Source: Desulfocurvibacter africanus subsp. africanus DSM 2603
GTDB lineage: Bacteria; Desulfobacterota; Desulfovibrionia; Desulfovibrionales; Desulfovibrionaceae
DNA length: 64,000 nt
NCBI RefSeq assembly: GCF_000422545.1
Contig: NZ_AULZ01000019.1
Location: 32,642-96,641, forward strand
Reading direction: 5' to 3'
Position 1 is the first letter of the stretch. Every line of letters begins with the position of its first letter. The notes beneath the pieces were generated by a model. The model had not been told where the DNA came from and did not search any database. It saw only the letters and a program-made list of their open reading frames with translations. This document shows, piece after piece, positions 52,387 to 61,312 of this stretch. A program made the translations under genes and the position numbers.

Positions 52387-52962
52387 TTAGGCGGCCATGC
52401 CCTGGAAGGCGAAGAACGCCAGGGACATGATGCCGGCCATGATCAGGGCGATGGGCACGCCCCTGAACACCGCCGGGATCGGAGCGATATCCAGCCGTTC
52501 GCGGATGGAGGAAATGATGACCAGGGCGACCAGGAAGCCGATGCCTGAGGCCAGCGCGAACATGATGGACTTCAAGAAGGAATAGCCGTTGCGCTGCACC
52601 ATGATCGCCACGCCCAGCACCGCGCAGTTGGTTGTGATGAGCGGCAGGAACAGGCCGAGCGACTTGTACAGCGGCGGAAGTACCTTCTTCAGGAACATTT
52701 CGACGAACTGCACCAGGGAGGCGATGACCAGAATGAAGACAATGGTCTGCAGGTACTCGATCCCGTAGGGAATGAGCACGTACTGCTGCAGGGGCCAGGT
52801 GAAGGCCGTGGCCATGACGATGACGAAGATGACCGCGCCGCCCATGCCGAGCGCGAGATCGGTGGACTTGGAGGTGCCCATGAAGGGACACGTGCCAAGG
52901 TACTGCACCAGGACGATATTGTTGATGAAGATAGCGGAGATGAACAGCAGGAAGAAATCCAT
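52387..52962 (-). CDS. rnfA: RnfA membrane subunit
   Basis: A 191-residue integral membrane subunit with six predicted helices of the RnfA/NqrE type. It starts FFLLFISAIFINNIVLVQYLG with the conserved Asn/Cys region CPFMGTSK and has ITTNCAVLGVA with the second half's Cys. The two Cys regions bind the intramembrane [2Fe-2S] cluster in the RnfA-RnfE pair (known for the family). The gene follows rnfE (15 bases) and precedes rnfB (24 bases), with the length expected for the family. Confidence 0.93.
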   Translation of the reverse strand: MDFFLLFISAIFINNIVLVQYLGTCPFMGTSKSTDLALGMGGAVIFVIVMATAFTWPLQQYVLIPYGIEYLQTIVFILVIASLVQFVEMFLKKVLPPLYKSLGLFLPLITTNCAVLGVAIMVQRNGYSFLKSIMFALASGIGFLVALVIISSIRERLDIAPIPAVFRGVPIALIMAGIMSLAFFAFQGMAA

Positions 52963-52977
52963 AGGTATCTAGCCTCC

Positions 52978-53655
52978 TTACTTGCCGCCGCAGGAGTTGC
53001 ACGCCCCGCAGGAGGCGCAGGTGGAGTTTTGAACCACGGGCTTTGTTTCGCCCTTCTTGCGGCTCCTGTAGCGGTTGAAGGCGTTCATGCCGGCCAGGAT
53101 CATGCCCAGACCGACGAACGCGCCCGGAGCCTTGACCATGAAGGCCATGGGCTCGAACGAATCCCACATCACGGCATGTCCGAAGACAGTGCCTGAGCCG
53201 AGGATCTCGCGCACGGCGCCAAGGAAGGTCAGCGAGAGCATGAAGCCCAAGCCCATGCCGAGGGCGTCGGCGATTGACGGAAGCACGTCGTTCTTGGAGG
53301 CGAACGCCTCCGCGCGGCCCAGAATCAGACAGTTGACGACGATCAGCGGGACGAAGATGCCGAGCTGTTGATAGAGCGGGTAGGTGTAAGCCTGCATGAG
53401 CAGCTCGACGGCAACGACCAGCGAGGCAGCGATGACGATGAAACAGGCGATACGGACCTTGGCCGGGATGATCTTTCTGAGCGAGGAAATGATCAGGTTG
53501 GACATGGTCAGAACGAAGAGGACCGCCATGCCCATGCCGAGGCCGTTCTCCGCGGTGGAGGTGACGGCCAGGGTAGGGCACAGACCGAGAAGCACCCTGA
53601 ACGGAGGGAGCTCGGCCCACAAACCCTTGATGAATTCTTTACCAATACGGTTCAT
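52978..53655 (-). CDS. rnfE: RnfE membrane subunit with Cys-rich tail
   Basis: A 225-residue membrane subunit homologous to RnfA (six helices), with the conserved LGLCPTLAVTSTAENGLGMG opening and VVNCLILGRAEAFA. The C-terminus carries an unusual tail, CASCGACNSCGGK, four Cys in CxxCxxCxxC spacing, which could bind an extra metal or cluster; the usual RnfE lacks it. Within Rnf it helps build the ion-translocating membrane core with RnfA and RnfD. The gene is spaced 9 and 15 bases from rnfG and rnfA. Confidence 0.92.
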   Translation of the reverse strand: MNRIGKEFIKGLWAELPPFRVLLGLCPTLAVTSTAENGLGMGMAVLFVLTMSNLIISSLRKIIPAKVRIACFIVIAASLVVAVELLMQAYTYPLYQQLGIFVPLIVVNCLILGRAEAFASKNDVLPSIADALGMGLGFMLSLTFLGAVREILGSGTVFGHAVMWDSFEPMAFMVKAPGAFVGLGMILAGMNAFNRYRSRKKGETKPVVQNSTCASCGACNSCGGK

Positions 53656-53664
53656 GTCGGTCTC

Positions 53665-54234
53665 CTATGAGTTCTTCCAGGTCTTTATGATTTCTGGCTT
53701 GATGCCCTGGTAGATCTCGATGGCCTTGCGCACTGCATCCACGGTACCTACGGACGAGAAGGTCGCGCCGGAAACGGCGTCGATGTCACCGCCCTTGGAC
53801 TTCAAGTTCATGCTTTCGAGACCGTGAGCCGTGAACTGCGTGGTGAAGGCTGGCTCCAAGATGCGGGTGCCGAGGCCGGGAGTTTCGGTCTGAGTTGTGA
53901 TGCCGATACCGAGAAGCTCGTCCTTTTCCACGTCGATGCCGACCATGACGCCGATGTCGCCGGAGTAGCCTGGAGCGAAGGTTTCAAACGCCACGCCGGC
54001 GAGTTTGCCGTCCTTCATGGCCGGGAAGACGTTCACATCGCCGATCTTCACACGTTCGGCGATGGGGTCGTTGTCACGGAACTTCAGGACGGTGAGGAGG
54101 GCGGGACCCTGCACGTAGGTCAGCACCTGCTGTTCGATCCGGTCCTTGGTCGCCTGCTTGAGATTCACCAGAACCGCGCCGGAGGTGGCGCAGATCATGG
54201 ACAGGACGGCGAGCATATAAAATATTTCGCGCAT
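53665..54234 (-). CDS. rnfG: RnfG, FMN-bearing subunit
   Basis: A 189-residue protein with one N-terminal membrane anchor (about 5-25) and a periplasmic FMN-binding domain. The covalent flavin site is the Thr of SGATFSSVGTVDAV near residue 165, substrate of ApbE. ETPGLGTRI is the family's conserved FMN-pocket segment. It relays electrons from the cytochrome or RnfB branch toward the membrane core (family knowledge). The genes rnfD and rnfE are 3 and 9 bases away. Confidence 0.92.
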   Translation of the reverse strand: MREIFYMLAVLSMICATSGAVLVNLKQATKDRIEQQVLTYVQGPALLTVLKFRDNDPIAERVKIGDVNVFPAMKDGKLAGVAFETFAPGYSGDIGVMVGIDVEKDELLGIGITTQTETPGLGTRILEPAFTTQFTAHGLESMNLKSKGGDIDAVSGATFSSVGTVDAVRKAIEIYQGIKPEIIKTWKNS

Positions 54235-54237
54235 GGC

Positions 54238-55218
54238 TTACCTGCCTCCGAAAGGTTTGGGGCGAATCCGGTCAAGGAGCGGGGTGAGCAGGTTCGCCAC
54301 CATGATGGCGAAGGGCACTCCGTCGGGGTACACTCCGTAGACGCGGATGGTGATGACCATCATGCCCGCGATCAGGCCGAAGAGGACCTGAGGCAGCCTG
54401 CCCACAGGGGAGGATGCAGCATCGGTAGCCAGGAAAAACGCGCCGAAGATAGTGCTGCCGGTCAGCAGATGAAAGGCCGGGTCGGCGTATGCGCCGGGAT
54501 CGATCATCCAGAAGATGCCGGACAGACCCACGACGCCGGCGAGGAACGCGGCTGGGATGTATGCGCGTATCCAGCCGGTGGCGAGTAGGTAGATGCCGCC
54601 CGCGAGGAGTGCGAGCACTTGTGATGCACCGAGACCGCCTAGCTGTTTGCCCAGAAGCAGGTCGGTGTAGTTGAACTGGTAAAGCGCCTGCAGACCAAAG
54701 TGCTTTAATTGGTCCGGCGGATAATTCATCAGCGAGTGGGCCATATTCAGGTCGATATCCACGGCCGAGGGCCAGGACAGCCTACACACGGCCCAGGCGA
54801 CCAGCGGGGCGCAGACCGGGTTGGAGCCGAAGCCGCCGAACACGGTGCGGCCGAGTACGATGGTGATCCCTGCGCCCATGGTCACGAACCACCAGGAAGC
54901 GGTGGCTGGCAGCAGGAAGGCGAAGAGCACGCCGGCGTACAGGGCGTTGAAGTTGTCGACGTCGATGTCCCTGCCCATGAGTTTCTGGCAGGCGACCTCT
55001 GTCAGGACCGCAACCATGCCGGCAAGTGTCATGACTCGCGCCGCATCGAATCCGAAGTACAGGACGCCCATGATTGCAGCGGGCAGGAGCGCGAGCAGAT
55101 GATGCACCATCATGCGCTGCACGGTACGACCGCTGCGCCAGTGCGGCGGAGGCGAAACCGTGAGTCTGGTGGCGATGTCGGACATCGCCTTTATGATGAC
55201 GGGAGAAGAAGTGGTCAT
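54238..55218 (-). CDS. rnfD: RnfD membrane subunit
   Basis: A 326-residue membrane subunit (NqrB/RnfD type) with about nine or ten helices and the conserved RSGRTVQRMMVHHLLALLPA and GRTVFGGFGSNPVCAPLVAW. The flavin region LATDAASSPVGRLP replaces the usual Thr-containing site with Ser residues nearby; whether the covalent FMN is retained on Ser/Thr here is uncertain. It forms part of the ion pathway. The gene lies 53 bases past rnfC and 3 before rnfG. Confidence 0.9.
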   Translation of the reverse strand: MTTSSPVIIKAMSDIATRLTVSPPPHWRSGRTVQRMMVHHLLALLPAAIMGVLYFGFDAARVMTLAGMVAVLTEVACQKLMGRDIDVDNFNALYAGVLFAFLLPATASWWFVTMGAGITIVLGRTVFGGFGSNPVCAPLVAWAVCRLSWPSAVDIDLNMAHSLMNYPPDQLKHFGLQALYQFNYTDLLLGKQLGGLGASQVLALLAGGIYLLATGWIRAYIPAAFLAGVVGLSGIFWMIDPGAYADPAFHLLTGSTIFGAFFLATDAASSPVGRLPQVLFGLIAGMMVITIRVYGVYPDGVPFAIMVANLLTPLLDRIRPKPFGGR

Positions 55219-55271
55219 ATCGTTGCTATCCCCTTTGATTCTCGGGATTCCAGTCGTTTTGGGCCTGAGTC

Positions 55272-56408
55272 CTATGCTTTTTCGCCCCTGGCCTTGAGCT
55301 GGGCCTTGGCGAAGCGGATGTACTGCAGGAGCGGCTTACGTGCGACACAGTTGAATGCGCACAGGCCGCACTCGAAGCAGCTGTTCAGGCCGTGCTTTTC
55401 GGCCATCTCGAACCTTTCGAATTCGGCGTAGCGGGCTATCAGATTGGCCTGGATGCGACCGGGACAGAACAGCACGCACTCTCCACAGTTGATGCAGGCC
55501 GCATCTTCGACCGGAGGGAAGCTTCCGGCAGGAACCACGAACAAACCGTAGTCGCCCTTCTTCACGCCTTCATCCAGGCTGTAGACTGCCTCGCCACGGA
55601 AGGGGCCACCGAGAACGACCTTGTCATGAGGCTCGACAGACATCCCAAGGTGGTCAATGATGTGGCGAATGGGCGTTCCCAGCGGCACGCGATAGTTATT
55701 GCCGTTGATGGTCATGACCGTGTGAGTCATGGGCAGGCCGGTCCTGGCGATGCGGCCGATGTTGTACAGGTCCATGACGCTAATGACCTTGGTATTGGAG
55801 GGAAACTCCTTACCGGTCACGGCCTTGACCACCAGTGCGTCTAGGGAGTTGGGGTACTTGGGCTTGACGGTTTTGGTTTCGCTTCCGGCCAGCTTATAGG
55901 GCGCACCCTCGGCCAGGGCCAGCACGGTCCTGACCGGGACGATGAACTTCTTGACCAGCTTCAGACCGTCTTCCAGGAGCTCACGCTCCCCCTTCAGGAG
56001 CTGTTCGGCTACGGAAACGCCTGGTTCGGGATTGAGACCGTTGATGACAAGGATCTCGGCACCGGACAGGGGAGCGACACCGATGCCAAGGTCCTGCAGG
56101 CTGCGGAGCAGTTCCTTGCCGGGACCCATGGAGGCGATGTCGACGGGTGCGACAGCCTCTTCACCGCCATCACACTTGATAGTCAGGTTATGATAGTTGA
56201 CCTTCACAACCTTGCCCGAGAGCGGAGTATGATACGCCCCGCCGAGCTTGGATGGATGTTCGGCGATCATCTCTCCGGCGGCGAGCGTTTTTCCCTTGCT
56301 GGTCTTCATGACAAGGTTGCGCACCTGAACGTTCAGTTCCGCAGGAGCGGGGATGTCGATGATCCCGTTGTTCAAGTCGGTTCTGAGAGAATATTGAGTT
56401 TTATGCAT
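55272..56408 (-). CDS. rnfC: RnfC, peripheral NADH-interacting subunit
   Basis: A 378-residue cytoplasmic subunit. It has an N-terminal GKxxxLHxGGxHP-like barrel-sandwich region (here less typical), an FMN/NADH-binding Rossmann-like segment (VVLGGPFRGEAVYS), an SLBB-type stretch, and two [4Fe-4S] motifs (CINCGECVLFCP and CFECGLCAFNC). It is the site of NAD(H) exchange in Rnf (family knowledge). The start at 56408 (MHKTQYS) has AGG before it; upstream residues in frame are spurious. It follows the cytochrome gene after five bases, so this is the second gene of the operon. Confidence 0.93.
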   Translation of the reverse strand: MHKTQYSLRTDLNNGIIDIPAPAELNVQVRNLVMKTSKGKTLAAGEMIAEHPSKLGGAYHTPLSGKVVKVNYHNLTIKCDGGEEAVAPVDIASMGPGKELLRSLQDLGIGVAPLSGAEILVINGLNPEPGVSVAEQLLKGERELLEDGLKLVKKFIVPVRTVLALAEGAPYKLAGSETKTVKPKYPNSLDALVVKAVTGKEFPSNTKVISVMDLYNIGRIARTGLPMTHTVMTINGNNYRVPLGTPIRHIIDHLGMSVEPHDKVVLGGPFRGEAVYSLDEGVKKGDYGLFVVPAGSFPPVEDAACINCGECVLFCPGRIQANLIARYAEFERFEMAEKHGLNSCFECGLCAFNCVARKPLLQYIRFAKAQLKARGEKA

Positions 56409-56413
56409 CAACC

Positions 56414-56923
56414 CTACCTCGCATGGCAGTCGTAACAGGAGTCTTTGCCGTAGGGGCCGCCGCTCTCTTCGTGACAGCTCATGCACTGGTTATGAAAGGC
56501 ATCGGCCCTGGTGGGAATGATCTCGGTGTCGGGCTTGTCCTCCTCGGCGAGCGGCCCCGTTGGGGGCTCGCTATGGCAGCGCATGCAAGCCTCGTCGTTA
56601 GGGAAGGTCTTCTGATGCTCGATCCTGAACTTTTCATCGAACGCCGAGGGATGACAGGATCCGCATGCCAGCGGCTGGTCCTGGCCGATATTGTCGTGGT
56701 GACAATCGGCGCACTCGAATCCATAGTCCTGGGCATGAGCCTGGTGAGTGAAGATGACCCTGCCGCCGTTGTTGTCCATGATGACGCGGGCCGGAACGTC
56801 ATGCTTTGCCTGAAGCCTGAGGTAACCGCTCAAGGCCACCAGAAACATGACGGCGACAATCGCGGTGATTGAGAAGTATCTCTTCTTCAATGGATCATTC
56901 CTCTCTTGAAGTGCATTATTCAT
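56414..56923 (-). CDS. Rnf-associated multihaem cytochrome c
   Basis: A protein of about 169 residues with an N-terminal membrane anchor and five CxxCH haem motifs (CADCH, CGSCH, CMRCH, CMSCH, CYDCH), plus further His for bis-His ligation, as in class III cytochromes. It heads the rnf operon in the manner known from Desulfovibrio and should link Rnf to the periplasmic cytochrome c3 pool. The ATG at 56923 opens the frame; a TTG at 56890 (LKKRYFS) with AGGAA seven bases upstream may be the true start. Confidence 0.9.
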   Translation of the reverse strand: MNNALQERNDPLKKRYFSITAIVAVMFLVALSGYLRLQAKHDVPARVIMDNNGGRVIFTHQAHAQDYGFECADCHHDNIGQDQPLACGSCHPSAFDEKFRIEHQKTFPNDEACMRCHSEPPTGPLAEEDKPDTEIIPTRADAFHNQCMSCHEESGGPYGKDSCYDCHAR

Positions 56924-57645
56924 GAGCCTTGGGCACGATCCCGCACCATTGCGAGATACGTCTTTCGTTCTGACCGTCGGGCTCATTTCTTCGGGCATGC
57001 GCCCGGTGGAGCCATCATCCAAGCCGCAGACGTGCTGCAGAGCATGCGCGGCAGGCATGCACAAAGTGCTATTGCATGGACCGCTCCACCTGAATGCGCG
57101 TTTAATTCAGCGTAATAATTGGTAAAAAACGGGCAGTATCGCGCAAGGGGAGACTTCTGGTCAGATTGGTTGCATACATAAATTGGTTGGTTGGCCAAAC
57201 AAAGCAGATAGCATGCCATGAAAGAAGGTGTGGTCTCGAATGGACCCGAAGAGTACGGAAGGACTGGCTAGAGCCAGGAATAGCGAGAGAAATAATTCAC
57301 AATGACGTGTTGTTGGAGGAGGGCGAGGACAGGCGTTTTCCTATCCAGTGAGCAATGTTTGAAACGTGAGTCCGGAATACCAGACCCATCCCAAGATTAT
57401 TTTCCGCCAAGAACTATAAGATTATCAAACTTATCCAGCTGATTAACTCACAAGGACGCTTTCCTGTTTTTCGGAGCAGAGAGGTTTTGCATTCCGGAAA
57501 TCCGGCGCGTGTCCACGTGCGTGGATATGCCCCAGGCGACTGCCTTCCCAGGTTAAACGCCACGAAGGGAAAAACTCGGCTTTCTCTTGTGCCGCAGGTG
57601 CGCTTCCTTGCTCGCCAAGGTATCCATAAAGCAGGAAGCAGAGCC
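56924..57645. other. Divergent spacer upstream of the rnf operon
   Basis: No gene is supported. Frames here overlap the adjacent repeat. The promoter of the cytochrome/rnf operon must lie here, but no convincing -35/-10 or -24/-12 pair was found. Confidence 0.4.
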
Positions 57646-57774
57646 TAGAGCATTTTACTTTGAAAATGCTCTGCAAACCATGCGTCGGCATGGCTTGCCG
57701 CCGCGCGCAGGCGCAGGCGCAATTCACTTGCGCCGTCAACGCCGGAGCGGGCGTCTTAAAAGCAATCTGCTCTA
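57646..57774 (-). repeat. MITE-like repeat, copy 3
   Basis: Same family, opposite orientation to copies 1 and 2. The hairpin end (TAGAGCATTTTACTTTGAAA) carries a substitution, and the middle has an extra CGCAGG-type duplication (GCGCAGGCGCAGGCGC). TA at both ends. Confidence 0.88.
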
Positions 57775-57953
57775 AATCCTTGAAATGCGCCCATGGCATG
57801 GTGGAGCAGGCATGAAGACGGGCCATTCGGCCCGGCGCGGTTGACAGCCGGTCATGTCGCAAGCGTGCCGTATGCGGCGGCCCGCTTCGTGCATGGCCGG
57901 AAATTTCCCTATTTCCCGCTTCCGCGGCCAATCACGTACAAGGAATGTCCCAG

Positions 57954-58520
57954 ATGAGCGAAAAGATAAGCGAAAAGCTTGCGAACCCCGCCCCGCTGGG
58001 GCTTATGGGCTTCGGCATGACCACCATACTGCTGAACATCCACAACGCCGGGTTCTTCCCGATCAGCGCCATGATCCTGGCCATGGGCTTATTCTACGGC
58101 GGCATCGGGCAGGTCGTCGTCGGCATCATGGAATTCAAGAAGGGCAATACCTTCGGCCTCACCGCCTTCACTTCCTACGGCCTCTTCTGGCTAACCCTCG
58201 TCGGCCTCATCGTCATGCCCAAGCTCGGCCTCGCCGATCCCACCCCGCACGCCTTCATGGGCTGGTACCTGTTCCTCTGGGGCGTGTTCACCTTCTTCAT
58301 GTTCCTCGGCACCCTGAAGGCCAGCGCCGCTCTGCGCTTCATCTTCGGCTCGCTCACATTGCTCTTCTTCCTGCTCGCCGTGCGCGACTGGACCGGCTCC
58401 GTGCTCATCGGCACCATTGCCGGCTACGAAGGCATCGTCTGCGGCGCTTCCGCCTGTTACCTCGCCATGGCCGAAGTCCTGAACGAGCAATACGGCCGCA
58501 CCATCCTGCCAATCGGCTAA
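57954..58520 (+). CDS. Acetate/succinate uptake protein (SatP/YaaH family)
   Basis: A 188-residue membrane protein of the GPR1/FUN34/YaaH family with six helices and the diagnostic NPAPLGLMGFG motif at about residues 10-20. These proteins take up acetate (and succinate) with protons. In a sulfate reducer this could aid assimilation or excretion of acetate (inference). The start at 57954 has AAGGA nine bases upstream; an ATG at 57945 is too near the site. It stands alone between two copies of the MITE-like repeat in the same orientation. Confidence 0.85.
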   Translation: MSEKISEKLANPAPLGLMGFGMTTILLNIHNAGFFPISAMILAMGLFYGGIGQVVVGIMEFKKGNTFGLTAFTSYGLFWLTLVGLIVMPKLGLADPTPHAFMGWYLFLWGVFTFFMFLGTLKASAALRFIFGSLTLLFFLLAVRDWTGSVLIGTIAGYEGIVCGASACYLAMAEVLNEQYGRTILPIG

Positions 58521-58571
58521 ATTCTTGCCTCCGGCGTCTGGGGGGCATCATGCCCCCGGTCCCTGCGTTAC

Positions 58572-58700
58572 TAGAGCATTTTGCTTTTGAAAATGCTCTG
58601 CAAGCCATGCGTCGACATGGCTTGCCGCTAGCTTCGGCGTAGGCGCAATTCACTTGCGCCGTCAACGCCGGAGCGGGCGTCTTAAAAGCAATCTGCTCTA
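58572..58700 (-). repeat. MITE-like repeat, copy 4
   Basis: Same family and orientation as copy 3. Nearly identical to copy 1 on the complementary strand (it keeps GCTAGCTTCGGCGTAGGCGC, which copy 3 has lost). TA at both ends. Confidence 0.9.
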
Positions 58701-58820
58701 GAAGCGGTTTTTATGGTTTTCGATGGAAGGGCCTTGGCCCAGTCAAGATTGGACGGATCTGGACCGTCATCCGGCCCCTGCTGTCCAGCGAGCCCTGTCC
58801 CCCCATATCCTCCCCATAGA

Positions 58821-58853
58821 CAAAAAAGCCCGCCGGTTTCCCAGCGGGCTTAT
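58821..58853 (-). terminator. Terminator of tRNA-Sec
   Basis: AGCCCGC/GCGGGCT stem (58827-58833 and 58844-58850) followed on the minus strand by TTTTTTG, shortly past the CCA end of tRNA-Sec. Confidence 0.88.
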
Positions 58854-58869
58854 TAAATTTCTTTCATAT

Positions 58870-58963
58870 TGGCGGAAGCATATAGGAGTCGAACCTACCG
58901 ACGACCTTTCGACCGTCCACCGGATTTGAAGTCCGGGCGCCACACCGGTGACGATATGCTTCC
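58870..58963 (-). tRNA. selC: tRNA-Sec (anticodon TCA)
   Basis: A 94-base tRNA with encoded CCA. The acceptor ends GGAAGCATA and TATGCTTCC pair, the anticodon stem CCGGA/TCCGG encloses a CTTCAAA loop giving anticodon TCA (tga at 58927-58929 on the plus strand), and the variable arm is long, as in selenocysteine tRNA. It means the organism makes selenoproteins. The 3' 69 bases are duplicated at 49013-49081. No selA or selB is seen in the window. Confidence 0.95.
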
Positions 58964-59277
58964 CTTCGAGAAAGTGGCTAGTATCAGAACCACCGATGCA
59001 TGGCAAGGTTGGGCATGCGGACCCGCTTGTCAAGAGGCCTGAGGGTCTGGGCGGTCTCTCGCACTCTTCGCTCAGCGTGGACAGCCATGGGGCTGTATGC
59101 TAGCTATTAAATTTCTGCGGGTATTTATTGCGACCATGTTGCCCGCAGGCCTTCCAAGCATTAGTTATAGCTGCTTGCTTTTTGAGCAGGCTCCCGCAAT
59201 AACCAGAAGGTATAGAGCGTCCGGCGCCATAGGCGCACCCGGCTGGATTAGCCCGGCCGGTAACGCGGAGGAATACG

Positions 59278-61293
59278 TTGAACAGTTTTACAAAGAATCT
59301 AATTTTGTGGGTGACCATATCCCTGGTCATGATCGCCCTGTTTAATCTTTTCAACCAGCCGCAGACCGCTGAGACCAAGCTGCCTTACAGCGAGTTCCTG
59401 CAGCGGGTGGATCATGGCGACGTGCTCGAGGTCAAGATTCAGGGGCAGAAGATCTCGGGTGTGCTGGTGAGCGAGGAGCGCTTCGTCTCTTACTCTCCCC
59501 AGGACGCCAATCTCGTCGAGAAGCTTATCGAGAATAAGGTGCGGGTCGTTGCCGAACCGGAGGAAGAGGCGCCATGGTATGTCACGGTGCTCGTCTCCTG
59601 GTTCCCCATGCTCCTGCTCATCGGTGTCTGGATTTTCTTCATGCGCCAGATGCAGGGCGGCGGCGGCAAGGGCGGCGCGCTCTCCTTTGGCCGCTCCAAG
59701 GCGCGGCTCACCTCGCCCGAGCAGGCCAAGGTCACTTTCGAGGATGTGGCCGGTGTGGACGAGGCCAAGGAGGAGCTCACGGAGATCGTGGATTTCCTGT
59801 CCGATCCCAAGCGCTTCACGCGTCTGGGCGGCCGCATCCCCAAGGGCGTGCTTTTGGTCGGCCCTCCAGGCACGGGCAAGACTCTGCTGGCGCGGGCTGT
59901 GGCCGGCGAGGCTGGCGTACCCTTCTTTTCCATCTCCGGCTCGGACTTTGTTGAAATGTTCGTGGGCGTGGGCGCGGCCCGCGTGCGCGATCTATTCGTG
60001 CAGGGCAAAAAGAACGCGCCATGCCTTATCTTCATCGACGAAATCGACGCCGTTGGCCGTCAGCGCGGAGCGGGTCTGGGTGGCGGTCATGACGAGCGCG
60101 AGCAGACCTTGAACCAGCTGCTGGTGGAGATGGACGGTTTCGAGTCCAATGAAGGCGTCATTCTGATCGCGGCCACCAACCGTCCCGACGTGCTTGACCC
60201 GGCGTTGCTGCGGCCTGGTCGTTTCGACCGGCAGGTGGTCGTGCCCACGCCTGACGTGCGCGGCCGCAAGAGGATCCTGGAGGTCCATGCCCGGCGCACG
60301 CCGCTGTCCAGCGAGGTGGATCTGGGGGTTATCGCCCGGGGCACGCCCGGTTTCTCCGGCGCGGATCTTGAAAACCTGGTCAACGAAGCGGCCCTGCACG
60401 CGGCTAAGACGAACAAGACCCAGGTGGATATGCGTGATTTTGAAGAGGCCAAGGATAAGGTGCTCATGGGCAAGGAGCGCAGGAGCCTCATTCTCTCGGA
60501 CGAGGAGAAGCGCATCACGGCCTACCACGAAGGCGGCCATGCGCTGATGGCCAAGCTGCTGCCCGGTACGGACCCGGTGCACAAGGTCTCCATCATTCCG
60601 CGCGGCCGCGCCTTGGGCGTGACCATGCAGTTGCCGGTGGACGACCGCCATAGCTATTCCAAGACCTTCATCAGGAATCAGCTCGCCATGCTGCTCGGCG
60701 GCCGCGTGGCCGAGGAGCTGTTCATGGAGGAGATCACTACGGGCGCGAGCAACGATATCGAGCGCGCTTCCAAGTTGGCCCGCAAGATGGTCTGCCAGTT
60801 CGGCATGAGCGACAAGCTCGGTCCGCTTTCCTTCGGCGACAACCAGGATCAGGTCTTCCTGGGCAAGGAACTCATCCATAGCAAGGATTACAGCGAGGAA
60901 ACGGCCCGCGAGATCGACTCCGAAGTGCGCCGTTTTGTGGACGAGGCCTACCAGATCTCCAAAAAGCTGCTCAAGGAGCATGCCGAGGTCATGGAGCGCA
61001 TCGCCAAGGCGTTGCTTGAGCGGGAGACCATCAGCGGCGCGGATATCGATCTGCTCATCGCGGGCAAGGATCTGCCCTCGAACGGGTCTGGCGGCGAGCC
61101 GGGCACGGGCACGGATTTCAAAACGGCCCAGGCCAAGGCGCGCCAAGAGGACGACCGTAAGTACGGTGATCGGGACAAAGCCGAGGAGCAGGTCGGCAAG
61201 CCGGGTCCCAGTGACGCTTCCAGGCGTAATCAGGGACAGGATGAGGACGAGTTTCTGCTGCATGGCGAGGATGACGACAAGAAGATCCAGTAA
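59278..61293 (+). CDS. ftsH: FtsH, membrane AAA+ zinc metalloprotease
   Basis: A 671-residue protease that degrades membrane and regulatory proteins as a hexamer at the inner membrane. Membrane helices lie at about 7-25 and 101-122 with a periplasmic domain between. Walker A is GPPGTGKT at 195-202, Walker [11 protein letters not shown] at about 251-260, and the second region of homology includes RPGRFDR. The zinc motif is HEGGH at 417-421 (usual HExxH). The acidic tail ends DDDKKIQ. The start is a TTG with GGAGG upstream. It begins the folP-cdaA-cdaR run, with 19 bases to folP. Confidence 0.95.
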   Translation: MNSFTKNLILWVTISLVMIALFNLFNQPQTAETKLPYSEFLQRVDHGDVLEVKIQGQKISGVLVSEERFVSYSPQDANLVEKLIENKVRVVAEPEEEAPWYVTVLVSWFPMLLLIGVWIFFMRQMQGGGGKGGALSFGRSKARLTSPEQAKVTFEDVAGVDEAKEELTEIVDFLSDPKRFTRLGGRIPKGVLLVGPPGTGKTLLARAVAGEAGVPFFSISGSDFVEMFVGVGAARVRDLFVQGKKNAPCLIFIDEIDAVGRQRGAGLGGGHDEREQTLNQLLVEMDGFESNEGVILIAATNRPDVLDPALLRPGRFDRQVVVPTPDVRGRKRILEVHARRTPLSSEVDLGVIARGTPGFSGADLENLVNEAALHAAKTNKTQVDMRDFEEAKDKVLMGKERRSLILSDEEKRITAYHEGGHALMAKLLPGTDPVHKVSIIPRGRALGVTMQLPVDDRHSYSKTFIRNQLAMLLGGRVAEELFMEEITTGASNDIERASKLARKMVCQFGMSDKLGPLSFGDNQDQVFLGKELIHSKDYSEETAREIDSEVRRFVDEAYQISKKLLKEHAEVMERIAKALLERETISGADIDLLIAGKDLPSNGSGGEPGTGTDFKTAQAKARQEDDRKYGDRDKAEEQVGKPGPSDASRRNQGQDEDEFLLHGEDDDKKIQ

Positions 61294-61312
61294 TTCTTGA
61301 CATCTGGACGCA

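Noticed and set aside
49082..58869. Rnf region as a normal prophage between att sites
   Set aside because: No integrase, structural or phage regulatory genes occur there; rnf, apbE and satP are metabolic. The repeat pair is kept only as an open question.
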